Part shown: piece by piece, positions 53,518 through 64,000 of the stretch
How the letters are laid out: each line of letters opens with the position of its first letter
Position numbering within the stretch: position 1 is the first letter of the stretch
Assembly: GCF_025244905.1 (NCBI RefSeq)
Contig: NZ_CP104285.1
Span: forward strand, 1,116,001 to 1,180,000
Length of the DNA stretch: 64,000 bases
Reading direction: 5' to 3'
From: Enterobacter mori
GTDB taxonomy: Bacteria; Pseudomonadota; Gammaproteobacteria; Enterobacterales; Enterobacteriaceae
Notes under the pieces: generated by a model
What the model was told of the DNA's origin: nothing
Seen by the model: the letters and a program-made list of their open reading frames with translations, nothing else
Database searches by the model: none
Program-made: the position numbers and the translations under genes

Positions 53518-54399
53518 CTACCCCTCGCTCATCATCGCCAGAAACCGCTTCACCGTCCGCGAACGTTCAAAGCGCCGCCAGCAGAGCGCGATATCGGTAT
53601 AGAGCGCCGGCGAGCTCAGCGCGTGATAGGTGACATTCGGCGGAGAAATGGCCGCCATGGATTTCGGTACCAGCGCGAACCCGCCGCCTGCGGAAACCAT
53701 GCTCAGGGAGGATGAAAGCTGCGACGACTGTAGCGCGCGCTGCACGTCAATCCCGGCCCGCTCGCAGCAGCTGTAAACCCGGTCATACAGGCCCGGCGCG
53801 ACCTCCTGCGGGAACAGCACCACCGGCGTATCCCGCAGTTGTTCTAACGCCAGCGAATCGTACGCCGCCAGCGGATGATCGCGGTGCAGCGCCACCACCA
53901 TCGGCTCCCGGTCGAGGATTTTTAACTCAAACACCTTGCTGCTTTCGCACGGCAGGCGCACGAAGGCAATATCCAGTTCACCCTCCGCCAGCATCGTCGT
54001 CAGCGACGACATATTGGCTTCCACCTGGTGAACCTGTACCGCCATGTTCTGCACCTGAAACTGGCGGATCAGCGCGAAAATTTTGGGATGAAAAGCGTCG
54101 GAGCTGGTGATGCCAATCGACAGGCTGCCGTTCAGCCCGCGCGCAATGCCGCGGGCCTTTTCCAGCGCGGCGTCGCTCAGCGCCAGGATCTTGCAGGCAT
54201 CCTCATAGAAGGCTTCTCCCGCCTCGGTCAGCTCCACGCCCCGCGTCAGGCGCCTGAACAGCGGCGTGCCCACTTCCTCTTCGAGCCGTTTGATCTGCTG
54301 ACTCAGAGGAGGCTGTGAAATACCCAGCGCTTCGGCCGCCCTGGTGAAGTGTCGCTCGCGTGCAACCGCGACAAAATAGCGCAGATAACGAAGTTCCAT
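53518..54399 (-). CDS. budR: LysR-family regulator of the butanediol operon (BudR)
   Basis: 293 residues. N-terminal LysR HTH MELRYLRYFVAVARERHFTRAAEALGISQPPLSQQIKRLEEEVG and a type 2 periplasmic-binding-like effector domain (about 90-290). Divergent from budABC, the arrangement in Klebsiella and Enterobacter, where BudR activates the operon in response to acetate, low pH and oxygen limitation. A short inverted repeat AAACC-N5-GGTTT (54414-54428) lies just before its start and may be part of the shared control site. Confidence 0.88.
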   Translation of the reverse strand: MELRYLRYFVAVARERHFTRAAEALGISQPPLSQQIKRLEEEVGTPLFRRLTRGVELTEAGEAFYEDACKILALSDAALEKARGIARGLNGSLSIGITSSDAFHPKIFALIRQFQVQNMAVQVHQVEANMSSLTTMLAEGELDIAFVRLPCESSKVFELKILDREPMVVALHRDHPLAAYDSLALEQLRDTPVVLFPQEVAPGLYDRVYSCCERAGIDVQRALQSSQLSSSLSMVSAGGGFALVPKSMAAISPPNVTYHALSSPALYTDIALCWRRFERSRTVKRFLAMMSEG

Positions 54400-54462
54400 A
54401 TCTAAAACGTCTCAAACCAGCATGGTTTCTATATTGGAACTCTCTGCTGAATCGGGTCAACA

Positions 54463-54485
54463 TTTATTTAACCTTTCTAAATAAA
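54463..54485. promoter_or_regulatory. Inverted repeat in the budA leader
   Basis: TTTATTTA-N7-TAAATAAA, perfect 8-bp arms, ending 16 nt before the budA ATG and just upstream of its ribosome site. It is either part of the BudR binding region or a weak hairpin in the mRNA leader. Confidence 0.45.
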
Positions 54486-54501
54486 GTTGAAGAGGACGAG
54501 C

Positions 54502-55284
54502 ATGATGGAGCATTCATCTGCCTGCGACTGTGAAGCCAGCCTGTGCGAGACCCTGCGCGGGTTCTCTGCTCAGCATCCTGACAGCGTGATCTATCAGACA
54601 TCGCTAATGAGCGCCCTGCTAAGCGGCGTGTATGAAGGAGAGACCACCATCGCCGATCTGCTGGCACACGGTGATTTTGGTCTGGGCACCTTCAACGAGC
54701 TGGACGGCGAAATGATTGCCTTCAGCAGCCAGGTGTACCAGCTGCGCGCCGACGGCAGCGCCCGCGCCGCGAAGCCGGAGCAGAAAACGCCGTTCGCGGT
54801 GATGACCTGGTTCCAGCCGCAGTACCGCAAAACCTTCGACGGGCCGGTCAGCCGTCAGCAGATCCACGACGTCATCGACCAGCAGATCCCCTCCGATAAC
54901 CTGTTCTGCGCGCTGCGCATCGACGGTAACTTCCGCCACGCCCACACCCGCACCGTACCGCGCCAGACGCCGCCGTACCGCGCGATGACCGACGTGCTGG
55001 ACGACCAGCCGGTGTTCCGCTTTAACCAGCGCGAGGGCGTACTGGTCGGGTTCCGCACGCCGCAGCACATGCAGGGCATCAACGTGGCGGGCTATCACGA
55101 GCATTTCATCACCGACGACCGTCAGGGCGGGGGCCATCTGCTCGACTACCAGCTGGAGAGCGGCGTGCTCACCTTCGGTGAAATTCACAAGCTGATGATT
55201 GATCTTCCCGCCGACAGCGCCTTTTTACAGGCCAACCTGCACCCCAGCAACCTTGATGCGGCTATCCGCGCCGTCGAAAACTAA
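54502..55284 (+). CDS. budA: Alpha-acetolactate decarboxylase BudA
   Basis: 260 residues from ATG 54502 (AGAGGA 5 nt upstream; ATG 54505 is the alternative). Closely follows Klebsiella Bud[38 protein letters not shown], and the metal-site region [12 protein letters not shown] with later [20 protein letters not shown]. The zinc ligands are the His residues of HAHT and HEHF plus Glu. It converts (S)-alpha-acetolactate to (R)-acetoin and CO2 in the cytoplasm. First gene of budABC; budB follows after 13 bp. Confidence 0.97.
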   Translation: MMEHSSACDCEASLCETLRGFSAQHPDSVIYQTSLMSALLSGVYEGETTIADLLAHGDFGLGTFNELDGEMIAFSSQVYQLRADGSARAAKPEQKTPFAVMTWFQPQYRKTFDGPVSRQQIHDVIDQQIPSDNLFCALRIDGNFRHAHTRTVPRQTPPYRAMTDVLDDQPVFRFNQREGVLVGFRTPQHMQGINVAGYHEHFITDDRQGGGHLLDYQLESGVLTFGEIHKLMIDLPADSAFLQANLHPSNLDAAIRAVEN

Positions 55285-55297
55285 CAGGAGAACTACC

Positions 55298-57768
<2,471 letters not shown>

Positions 57769-57795
57769 ATTCTAATAAGCTCTGACATGAACTTT

Positions 57796-57824
57796 CCCCT
57801 GCCCCCGTGCAGGGGCTTTTTTTT
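57796..57824 (+). terminator. Rho-independent terminator of budABC
   Basis: CCCCTGC-N6-GCAGGGG stem followed by C and eight T residues, 28 nt after the budC stop. Confidence 0.93.
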
Positions 57825-57899
57825 GTCTCCTTAGCCATTGTGCATTACACTGCGCGCTGCAAAACTTTAGTCTCAGAGATCTGACAGGCGGTAACAGCG

Positions 57900-58373
57900 A
57901 TGAACGGTACAATCACAACGTGGTTTAAAGATAAAGGCTTTGGATTTATCAAAGATGAAAACGGCGACAACCGCTATTTTCATGTGATTAAGGTCGCCAA
58001 CCCTGATCTGATTAAGAAAGATGCGGCGGTGACCTTCGAGCCAACCACCAACAACAAAGGCCTTTCCGCCTATGCGGTGAAGGTGATCCCGGAAAGCAAG
58101 CATCTCTTTATTGCGGGCGAGCGCGTGAAGCTCACCTCGATCAAATCCTTCGTGGTGTTTAACGAAGAAGAACCGGTTGATACCAAAATCGACAAAGAGA
58201 ATGCGGTGCTGTCGGTGGGGCTGCTGATGAACAGCATCAAGCCGAAATCCGAGAAAAAGCCGGGCGAAATGCGCACGGTGAAGAAGCTGGCGATCACCAC
58301 CTTCCAGAACACGACGATGATCTTTACCGAAGACGAGATCGACATCGATGCCACGGTGAAGCTGCTGAAGTAA
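57900..58373 (+). CDS. Cold-shock-domain protein with unknown C-terminal domain
   Basis: 157 residues. The first 65 form a cold-shock domain: MNGTITTWFKDKGFGFIKDENG carries RNP1 (KGFGFI), and YFHVIKVANP replaces the usual VFVHxS RNP2. The remaining 90 residues (from about HLFIAGERVKLTSIKSF to IDATVKLLK) match no family I know and look like a second small beta-rich domain with a Lys-rich stretch. It probably binds RNA or single-stranded DNA. ATG 57900 follows AGGCGGTAACAGCG, and a promoter lies between the bud terminator and the start. A REP pair follows. Confidence 0.82.
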   Translation: MNGTITTWFKDKGFGFIKDENGDNRYFHVIKVANPDLIKKDAAVTFEPTTNNKGLSAYAVKVIPESKHLFIAGERVKLTSIKSFVVFNEEEPVDTKIDKENAVLSVGLLMNSIKPKSEKKPGEMRTVKKLAITTFQNTTMIFTEDEIDIDATVKLLK

Positions 58374-58378
58374 TTGTT

Positions 58379-58469
58379 TGCCGGGTGGCGGCGATGCCTT
58401 ACCCGGCCTACGAAAAACACTCAACGCGATACGAAACGTAGGCCCGGTAAGCGCAGCGCCACCGGGCAC
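58379..58469. repeat. BIME: two inverted REP elements
   Basis: GCCGGGTGGCGGCGATGCC... (58379-58412) and inverted partner ...GGCCCGGTAAGCGCAGCGCC (58438-58469), between the convergent cold-shock-domain and ABC ATPase genes. Confidence 0.88.
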
Positions 58470-58481
58470 CGCCGCGCGCAC

Positions 58482-59186
58482 TTAACCCATCCTGTGCTCG
58501 CCCCGTAACATCGCCTCCCGGTCAAATACCTGCTGGATCTCCCCGTGCGCCATAAACGCCGCCCGGTCGGACATATGGGCAATCACGTCCGCATCATGGC
58601 TCACCAGCAGATAGGTCATGCCGTGCTCGGCTTTCAGGCGGTTCAAAAGATTGAGTATTTCCGCCTGCACGGACATATCCAGCGCCGAAGTCGGCTCGTC
58701 CAGCAGCAGAAGCTGAGGGCGCAGCAGCAGCGCGCGGGCAATGGCCACGCGCTGGCGCTGCCCGCCGGAAAGCTGGTGCGGATAACGTTTACCCGCGTCG
58801 GCTGAAAGCCCTACCTGCTGTAGCGCATCCGCCACCTTTTCGGCAACCTGGGTTTCGCCGCGAATGTTTAACGGCTCCGACAGGGTGCGCGCAATGGTGT
58901 GGTTTGGGTGCAGCGACGCCCACGGATCCTGAAATACCATCTGCACGTTGCGGCGAAGCTCGCCTTCAAAACGTCGTCCTGGCCGTAAATTTTCCCCGAG
59001 GACTGAAATGTGGCCGTTCCACTCGCGCTGCAGCCCCGCCAGCACGCGCAGAAGAGTCGATTTCCCGCAGCCTGATTCGCCGATCAGGCTGAAGGTTTCA
59101 CCTTTCTCGATGGCAAAGCTGGCGGCGGACACCGCCATTTTATCCCCGAAGCTCACCTGGAGATCCTTAACTTCAACGAGCGTCAT
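58482..59186 (-). CDS. Peptide/nickel-type ABC transporter ATP-binding protein (DppF-like)
   Basis: 234 residues from ATG 59186, overlapping the previous ATPase gene by 14 nt; the longer frame is rejected. Walker A GESGCGKSTLL, Q-loop VFQDPWASLHP, signature LSGGQRQRVAIARALL, Walker B LLLLDEPTSALD and H-loop LLVSHDADV. It lacks the C-terminal oligopeptide extension seen in full-length OppF/DppF (over 300 residues), so it is short for the family. Last gene of the five-gene importer. Confidence 0.93.
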   Translation of the reverse strand: MTLVEVKDLQVSFGDKMAVSAASFAIEKGETFSLIGESGCGKSTLLRVLAGLQREWNGHISVLGENLRPGRRFEGELRRNVQMVFQDPWASLHPNHTIARTLSEPLNIRGETQVAEKVADALQQVGLSADAGKRYPHQLSGGQRQRVAIARALLLRPQLLLLDEPTSALDMSVQAEILNLLNRLKAEHGMTYLLVSHDADVIAHMSDRAAFMAHGEIQQVFDREAMLRGEHRMG

Positions 59187-60009
59187 TATCGGTCTCCTTC
59201 CACGGCTGCGAGCGGTCCAGCGTCGGCAGCATCTGTCCATAGGTACTGGCGTTCGGACGGCAGGTCCATAGGGTGCGCGTATACGGGTGCATCGCCTGCG
59301 GGAGACGGCTCGCCGCCATCTCATCGACCTTTTCGCCCTGATACATCACCAGCACGCGGTCGCAGTGTTCCGCGACGAGCGGCAAATCGTGGCTGATTAA
59401 CAGCATCGCCATCTGGCGTTCTTCGCTCTGCTGCACCAGCAGTTCGAGGATCTGGTTGCGCAGGCGGGCGTCCAGCGCGGAGGTCGGTTCGTCGGCAATC
59501 AGCACCTGCGGGTTGTTGATCAGCGCAATGGCGATCATTACCCGCTGGCCCATGCCCCCGGAGAGTTCGCCGGGATAGCGTGACAGCACGTTCTCGCTCA
59601 GCCCGACGGCGCGGATGATGTCGTGAATGCGCGCCAGGCGTTCAGCGCGGGGCAGGCGCTGATGCAGGGTCAGCGCCTCATCAAGCTGAGCGGCGACGTT
59701 CTTCGCCGGATTCAGCGCGTAGCGCGGGTCCTGCAGGACCATCGCAATTCCGTTGCCGCGCAGCGCCTGCCAGCGTCGGCTGTTCAGGGTCAGCAGGTCG
59801 TTGCCGAGCACGTTAAGCCGGTTCGCGCTTACGATGCCGGGCTTGCGCACCAGCCCCATAAGCGCGCGGGCGGACATCGACTTGCCCGAGCCGGATTCCC
59901 CCACCAGCGCCAGCCGCTCGTTGCCAAGCGTGAAGCTCAGGTTGTTGACCACGCGTGCGGCGGGGTAGTCGATATTCAGCGCATCGACGATAACGCGTTG
60001 TTCAGTCAT
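59173..60009 (-). CDS. Peptide/nickel-type ABC transporter ATP-binding protein (DppD-like)
   Basis: 278 residues from ATG 60009, overlapping the permease stop by 8 nt. Walker A GESGSGKSMSARALMG (the Thr/Ser after Lys is Ser, acceptable), Q-loop VLQDPRYALNP, signature LSGGMGQRVMIAIALI, Walker B VLIADEPTSALD, H-loop LLISHDLPLVAEHCDRVLVMYQG and a partial oligo_HPY tail with HPYTRTLW. It energises uptake together with the second ATPase. Confidence 0.94.
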   Translation of the reverse strand: MTEQRVIVDALNIDYPAARVVNNLSFTLGNERLALVGESGSGKSMSARALMGLVRKPGIVSANRLNVLGNDLLTLNSRRWQALRGNGIAMVLQDPRYALNPAKNVAAQLDEALTLHQRLPRAERLARIHDIIRAVGLSENVLSRYPGELSGGMGQRVMIAIALINNPQVLIADEPTSALDARLRNQILELLVQQSEERQMAMLLISHDLPLVAEHCDRVLVMYQGEKVDEMAASRLPQAMHPYTRTLWTCRPNASTYGQMLPTLDRSQPWKETDNDAR

Positions 60010-60835
60010 GCTGTGGCTCCAGTACGTCGCGCAGGCCGTCGCCCAGCAGGTTAAAGGCCAGGCTGGCAAACAGAATCGCTCCGCCCGGAATGGCGGCAAT
60101 CCACCACTGGTCGAAAATGACCTGCATGCCGTCGGCGATCATTGCGCCCCATTCGGCCATCGGCGGACGCGCGCCAAGACCGAGGAAGCCCAGCCCGGCG
60201 GCCGCCAGAATAATCCCCGCCAGATCCAGCGCCAGCCGCACAATCGCGGACGGCAGGCACAGGGGCAGAATATGGCCGATCAGCAGGCGCGGGCCGCGAA
60301 TGCCCATCATCTCGGCGGCGGCGAGATAGTCGCTGTGGCGCAGACGCTGAATTTCACTCCGCGCCTGACGCGCGTAGGCAGGCCAGGTGGTTAAGGCCAG
60401 CGCCAGCGCGCCGTTGACCAGCCCGGGGCCGAGCATCGCCACAAACGCGAAGGCGAGGATCAGGCGCGGCATCGACATCACCACGTCGGTAAAACGCATC
60501 AGGATGCGCTCCATCCAGCCGCCGTAGTAGCCGGACAAAATCCCCACCAGCAGCCCGGCGGGCAGGGTGATAACGGTGACTAACGCCACCAGCCCGAGCG
60601 CCGGACGCGTGCCGTAAATCAGGCGCGAAAGCAGGTCGCGCCCGTAGCTGTCGGTACCCAGCCAGTGCTGGATATTGGGTGCCTGTAAGCGCGCGGCGGC
60701 GTCCTGCCAGTTCGGGTCAAGCGGCGCAAGCCATGGCGCGAACAGGGCGATAACGACCAGCAGCGCGATGGCAACCAGCCCGCAAAATGCGGCAGGAGAG
60801 CGGCGCAGTCGGCGTAAGAAAAGATAAAACGGCAT
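60002..60835 (-). CDS. Peptide/nickel-type ABC transporter permease (DppC-like)
   Basis: 277 residues, six TM helices. N-terminal OppC_N helix (PAAFCGLVAIALLVVIALFAPWLAP), then HWLGTDSYGRDLLSRLIYGTRPALGLV and the EAA-type loop SDYLAAAEMMGIRGPRLLIGHILP that contacts the ATPases. The start shares one base with the previous stop. It pairs with the DppB-like permease to form the membrane channel. Confidence 0.94.
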   Translation of the reverse strand: MPFYLFLRRLRRSPAAFCGLVAIALLVVIALFAPWLAPLDPNWQDAAARLQAPNIQHWLGTDSYGRDLLSRLIYGTRPALGLVALVTVITLPAGLLVGILSGYYGGWMERILMRFTDVVMSMPRLILAFAFVAMLGPGLVNGALALALTTWPAYARQARSEIQRLRHSDYLAAAEMMGIRGPRLLIGHILPLCLPSAIVRLALDLAGIILAAAGLGFLGLGARPPMAEWGAMIADGMQVIFDQWWIAAIPGGAILFASLAFNLLGDGLRDVLEPQHD

Positions 60836-61848
60836 CAGCGCACCCTGGGATCGGTCGCCCGCACAAGCAGGTCGGTAAGGTTATTGATCAGTACAAAGCT
60901 CACGCCAATCAGCAGCGTGCCGCCCATGATGGCGGTAGTGTCTCCGGCGAACAGGGCGGTGGTGAGGTAGCGCCCGATCCCCGGCCAGGAGAAGACGGTT
61001 TCGGTCAGTACCGCGCCTTCCAGCATGCTGGTGTAGGCGAGGGCAATCACCGTCAGCAGGGTGCCGCGAATGTTTGGCAGCACGTGGCGCAGCAGAATAG
61101 TCATCTCCCCGGCACCCTTGGCGCGGGCAAGCAGGATGTACTCTTTGTTCATCTCGCTCAGGCAGGCGGAGCGCGTCAGGCGGGTAATGCTTGCCAGCGA
61201 ATAATAGGCCAGCAGCAGCACCGGCAGCACCAGGTGGCTGATGGCGTTGCGGAACGCCTCGCGGTCGCCGGAAAGCCAGGTATCAATCAGCGCAAAGCCG
61301 GTGCGCGTCTCCACGGTGAACTGCCAGATGTCGTCCAGCCTGCCGGGGCCAGCGCTCCACTGCAGCTTCGCATAGAACAGGGCCAGCATCAGCAGGCCGA
61401 GCCAGAAAATCGGCACCGAATTGCCGAGCAGGGTGAGGGTTCTGATGGCGAGATCGAGCGGCGAACCGGCGTAGCGGGCGCACAGTACCCCGGCAATCAC
61501 GCCGAGCACGGACCCGATGATTAACGCCAACGTCGCCAGCTCCAGCGTGGCGGGGAACGCGTGCAGCAGGTCCTGCAACACCGGCTGCCCGGTGGCGCTG
61601 GCGGTGCCTAAATCCCCGTGGGCAAGGTTTTGCAGGTAGTGCCAGAACTGCACGGGCAGGGGCCGATCCAGCCCAAGCTGGTGGCGAACCTGATCGTAGG
61701 TTGACTGGCTGGCGTGATCGCCGACGATCTGCAGCACGCGATCGACCGGTGAAAACGCCGAGAGCGCAAACGTGACGAGCAGCAGCCCGAAGAGCGTGAG
61801 CAGCAGGGTCAGCAGACCCTGAAGCACGCGGGTGGAAAGATGTGGCAT
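60835..61848 (-). CDS. Peptide/nickel-type ABC transporter permease (DppB-like)
   Basis: 337 residues from ATG 61848 (GAAGAG upstream; GTG 61863 in the same frame is the alternative). Six TM helices, with LLTLFGLLLVTFALSAFSPVD, GLDRPLPVQFWHYLQNLAHGDLG and the EAA loop NKEYILLARAKGAGEMTILLRHVLPN. Forms the channel with the DppC-like permease. A BIME separates it from the binding-protein gene, so its mRNA level is probably lower than that of the binding protein. Confidence 0.94.
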   Translation of the reverse strand: MPHLSTRVLQGLLTLLLTLFGLLLVTFALSAFSPVDRVLQIVGDHASQSTYDQVRHQLGLDRPLPVQFWHYLQNLAHGDLGTASATGQPVLQDLLHAFPATLELATLALIIGSVLGVIAGVLCARYAGSPLDLAIRTLTLLGNSVPIFWLGLLMLALFYAKLQWSAGPGRLDDIWQFTVETRTGFALIDTWLSGDREAFRNAISHLVLPVLLLAYYSLASITRLTRSACLSEMNKEYILLARAKGAGEMTILLRHVLPNIRGTLLTVIALAYTSMLEGAVLTETVFSWPGIGRYLTTALFAGDTTAIMGGTLLIGVSFVLINNLTDLLVRATDPRVR

Positions 61849-61862
61849 GGGAAATCTCTTCA

Positions 61863-61939
61863 CGCCGGGTGGCGGCTTCGCCTTACCCGGCCTACAAAAA
61901 CCGAGAACGTAGGCCGGGTAAGCGCAGCGCCACCCGGCA
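61863..61939. repeat. Intercistronic BIME in the ABC operon
   Basis: Two inverted REP units, GCCGGGTGGCGGCTTCGCC... (61863-61895) and ...AGGCCGGGTAAGCGCAGCGC (61909-61939), lie between the binding-protein stop and the first permease start. REP pairs at this position (as between malE and malF) protect the upstream message from 3' exonucleases and raise binding-protein yield. Confidence 0.9.
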
Positions 61940-61946
61940 ACAAGGG

Positions 61947-63515
61947 CTACTTCGTGACGCGATCGTACCAGACCATATCCGCGTTCAGCCCCTGCTGATA
62001 CCCCTTCACGTTATCACGCACCACGATCTGGGTTTTGCCCTGGTCAACGAACACGTACGGCGAGTTATGCTGTAACTGTTCCTGCATCTTCTTATACAGA
62101 TCCAGTCGCTTCGCCGGATCCGGCTCGGCAACCGCCGCCAGCGTGGCCTTGTTCAGCTCCGGGATTTTCCAGCCGTTAAGCCCGGCCACGGTGCTGGATT
62201 TGCCGTCGTTCCACGCGAAGGCGCTGGCGTTAGAGTGGGCGTCGAAGTAGTCCGGGATCCACAGACGAATCGCCGCCTGATGCTGCTTCGCGCGCACGCG
62301 GGCATACACCTGGCTCCCGGCGGCAGGCAGCAAATCGACCTTCACGCCGCCCTGGGCAAAGCTCGCCTGCATGGATTGCGCGATAGTGATAAACGGCGGC
62401 TTGTTCTCCACGTCCAGCGTGAAGTGCGCGTCTTTAATGCCCGCTTTGGCGAGGATCGCTTTCGCTTTTGCCGGGTCAAACTTAAACGGATTATCTTCCA
62501 GCGCGCCCGGCAGCCCGACCGGCAGGAAGCTCTGGTGGACAAAGTACTGGCCTTTCAGCAGGTCTTTGGTGATGCCGTCATAATCGACCAGCCAGCGGGA
62601 GGCTTCCCAGAACGCCGGGTTGTTCAGCAGCGGGTTAGTGCTGTTGCCGGTGTTAAACACCAGGTAATTCTGCTCGGCGGAAGGAATGCTCAGCACCTTC
62701 ACGCCCGGCTTGCCGTCCAGGGCGCTAATCTGGTCTGCACCCAGGTCGCGCGCCACGTCCGCGTCACCCTGCTGGATAAGCAGGCGGCGGGAGGCCGGGT
62801 CGGGAACGTTTTTAATGATGATGCTCTTCAGCTTCGGCGCGCCGCCGGGGGCGGAGTCGTTGGCTTCCAGCACGATGGCCTGATGCGGCTGGTAGACGCG
62901 CATTTTGAACGCGCCGCTGCCCGCCGAGTGCATTTTCAGCCACGCGTTGCCGAAGTCGTTATCCTTCACGTTCGCAGCAACCTGCTTTTCATCGACGATG
63001 GAGGCTATCGGCGTGGAGAGGATATTCAGCGCCACAGACGGGCTGACGTCCGCCGTCCAGTGAAGCGTAAGGGTGTGATCGTCCACCTTTTTCAGCTGGC
63101 TGGCGATGTTGCTGGAATCCCAGCCCAGCACGTTGAGGATAAAGGCCGGGGATTTGTTCAGCGTCACGGCGCGGGTATAAGAGAAGATCACGTCTTCCGG
63201 GCGCAGCGGGTTGCCGGAGGCGAATTTCGCATCGGGCTTAAGTTTAATCGTCAGGGTTTTTGCTGCCGCGTCGGCCTCCCAGCTTTCCGCCAGAATCGGG
63301 GTGATTTTTTCCGGGTTATCGCGGTCCGGCTGTACCAGACGCTGATACAGGCTCGGCACGGTCTGGATGCTGGAAAGCTCGTTGGCCTCGGCCGGGTCAA
63401 GGCTCACGATATCATCAAGACCCTGGGCGACAACCAGCGTGTTGGGCGGAGTAGCAGCGTGGGCAACGCCTGAGAGCGCAGCCAGCACCAGTAACGGCAG
63501 CAGTTTTTTAGTCAT
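61947..63515 (-). CDS. ABC transporter substrate-binding protein (SBP family 5)
   Basis: 522 residues with a Sec signal peptide (1-20, ending VAHA). Family 5 binding-protein features: VSLDPAEANELSSIQTVPSLYQRLV, ESWEADAAAKTLTIKLKPDAKFASGNPLRPEDVIFSYTRAV, and ILAKAGIKDAHFTLDVENKPPF. Periplasmic receptor of the importer. Family members bind oligopeptides, nickel chelates, opines or glutathione; the ligand cannot be deduced. It is the first gene of the operon, with its promoter in the AT-rich 63516-63660 region shared with the divergent acetyltransferase. Confidence 0.94.
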   Translation of the reverse strand: MTKKLLPLLVLAALSGVAHAATPPNTLVVAQGLDDIVSLDPAEANELSSIQTVPSLYQRLVQPDRDNPEKITPILAESWEADAAAKTLTIKLKPDAKFASGNPLRPEDVIFSYTRAVTLNKSPAFILNVLGWDSSNIASQLKKVDDHTLTLHWTADVSPSVALNILSTPIASIVDEKQVAANVKDNDFGNAWLKMHSAGSGAFKMRVYQPHQAIVLEANDSAPGGAPKLKSIIIKNVPDPASRRLLIQQGDADVARDLGADQISALDGKPGVKVLSIPSAEQNYLVFNTGNSTNPLLNNPAFWEASRWLVDYDGITKDLLKGQYFVHQSFLPVGLPGALEDNPFKFDPAKAKAILAKAGIKDAHFTLDVENKPPFITIAQSMQASFAQGGVKVDLLPAAGSQVYARVRAKQHQAAIRLWIPDYFDAHSNASAFAWNDGKSSTVAGLNGWKIPELNKATLAAVAEPDPAKRLDLYKKMQEQLQHNSPYVFVDQGKTQIVVRDNVKGYQQGLNADMVWYDRVTK

Positions 63516-63673
63516 AGCGATCCCTGAAAAAATATATTGTGATTGTTATATGCTTCGTTACGTTAGGCTGACTGAGGATTTCCTCAAAGTCGAAATTCTG
63601 CTTTGCTTATACCATCCGGGTATAACGCATACAGGCTGGTTATTAGGCGCTTATCTTCCTGGGAGTCACCGTC

Positions 63674-64000
63674 GTGCCCGAAATCAATCAACATGGTCAA
63701 ACCGTTAACGATATCGTCCCGGACTGGAAATGCGCCCGGGTCTTAACCCGCACGCCGCTGTTCGGCCAGTACTGCCGTCTGGAGCCGCTGGATGCTGACC
63801 GCCATTCGGCTGATTTGTTTGAAGCCTATGCGCTGGGTGACGACAGCGACTGGACGTGGCTTGCCAGTACTCAGCCCATGAGCGTTGAGGCCACGGCGCA
63901 CTGGGTGCTCGGAAAGGTGCTGGATGACGACCTGGTGCCCTTTGCCGTCATCGATCTGCGTACCGAAAAGGCGGTCGGGCTGGTGAGTTATATGGCGATT
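63674..64000 (+). CDS. GNAT acetyltransferase, RimJ/RimL type (partial)
   Basis: The gene starts with GTG 63674 (GGGAG 8 nt upstream) and runs out of the window after 109 codons. The visible part has the RimJ/RimL-like opening FGQYCRLEPLDADRHSADLFEAY, followed by DWTWLASTQP, the FAVIDLRTEKAVGLVSYMAI strand pair, and ends just before the acetyl-CoA-binding motif. Probably acetylates an amine, peptide or protein N-terminus. Divergent from the ABC operon. Confidence 0.85.
   Translation, partial: MPEINQHGQTVNDIVPDWKCARVLTRTPLFGQYCRLEPLDADRHSADLFEAYALGDDSDWTWLASTQPMSVEATAHWVLGKVLDDDLVPFAVIDLRTEKAVGLVSYMAI

Noticed and set aside
54400..54501. FNR site in the bud promoter
   Set aside because: Sequences such as TGAATCGGGTCAA do not fit TTGAT-N4-ATCAA well enough.

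Overview
The window is chromosomal DNA from an Enterobacteriaceae member, most likely Enterobacter (E. cloacae complex) or a close relative. The evidence is an E. coli-like backbone (argU, pheP, ybdG, nfsB, ybdF, ybdJ, ybdK in ancestral order) combined with loci typical of Enterobacter and Klebsiella: ramR-romA-ramA, a budR/budABC butanediol operon, and fim-type regulators beside argU. The species is inferred, not proven. Backbone genes are GC-rich with enterobacterial codon use. Accessory stretches at about 4.1-6.5 kb and 48.4-52.8 kb are visibly AT-rich.

Layout. 0-1.5 kb: a LuxR-type regulator (cut by the edge) and an EAL phosphodiesterase-like protein of fimbrial type, then tRNA-Arg(TCT). 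1.7-6.5 kb: a small secreted DUF1471 protein, a methyl-accepting chemotaxis protein followed by an EAL-domain remnant, a soluble winged-helix regulator, and a ToxR-like membrane regulator with a small membrane partner. 6.5-12.2 kb: an iron-type TonB receptor with a YncE-like lipoprotein behind a Fur-box candidate, then a Tat-exported PhoX-family protein. 12.3-19.7 kb: pheP, a LacI-controlled transporter/isomerase/dehydrogenase operon with twin operators, and ybdG. 19.7-26.3 kb: an MFS pump with divergent XRE regulator, an unknown protein, nfsB, ybdF, ramR, romA and ramA. 26.4-39.1 kb: a siderophore receptor and a divergent periplasmic Fes-like esterase, ybdJ, a new 36-residue membrane protein, a P-type ATPase, a two-gene RND pump that runs into the 3' end of ybdK, and ybdK. 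39.2-44.0 kb: a ketopantoate-reductase-like gene and an AraC-controlled FUSC/DUF1656/HlyD efflux operon.

44.1-52.3 kb is the most interesting accessory region. It has an Eag-type chaperone, a PAAR-Rhs type VI effector with a C-terminal WHH nuclease, its SUKH immunity protein, an orphan immunity-like gene with a possible rhs remnant, and a large AT-rich gene. The AT-rich gene encodes a GHKL (MutL/Hsp90-type) ATPase fused to a PD-(D/E)xK nuclease resembling Shedu. It is a candidate single-gene anti-phage system.

52.8-64 kb: an unknown protein, budR and budABC (acetolactate to 2,3-butanediol), a cold-shock-domain protein, a five-gene oligopeptide-type ABC importer with a REP pair between the binding-protein and permease genes, and the start of a GNAT acetyltransferase. 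REP/BIME elements recur. Two nearly identical 82-bp palindromic repeats lie in inverted orientation around the 26.4-33.7 kb block. No complete transposon, CRISPR array or prophage was seen.
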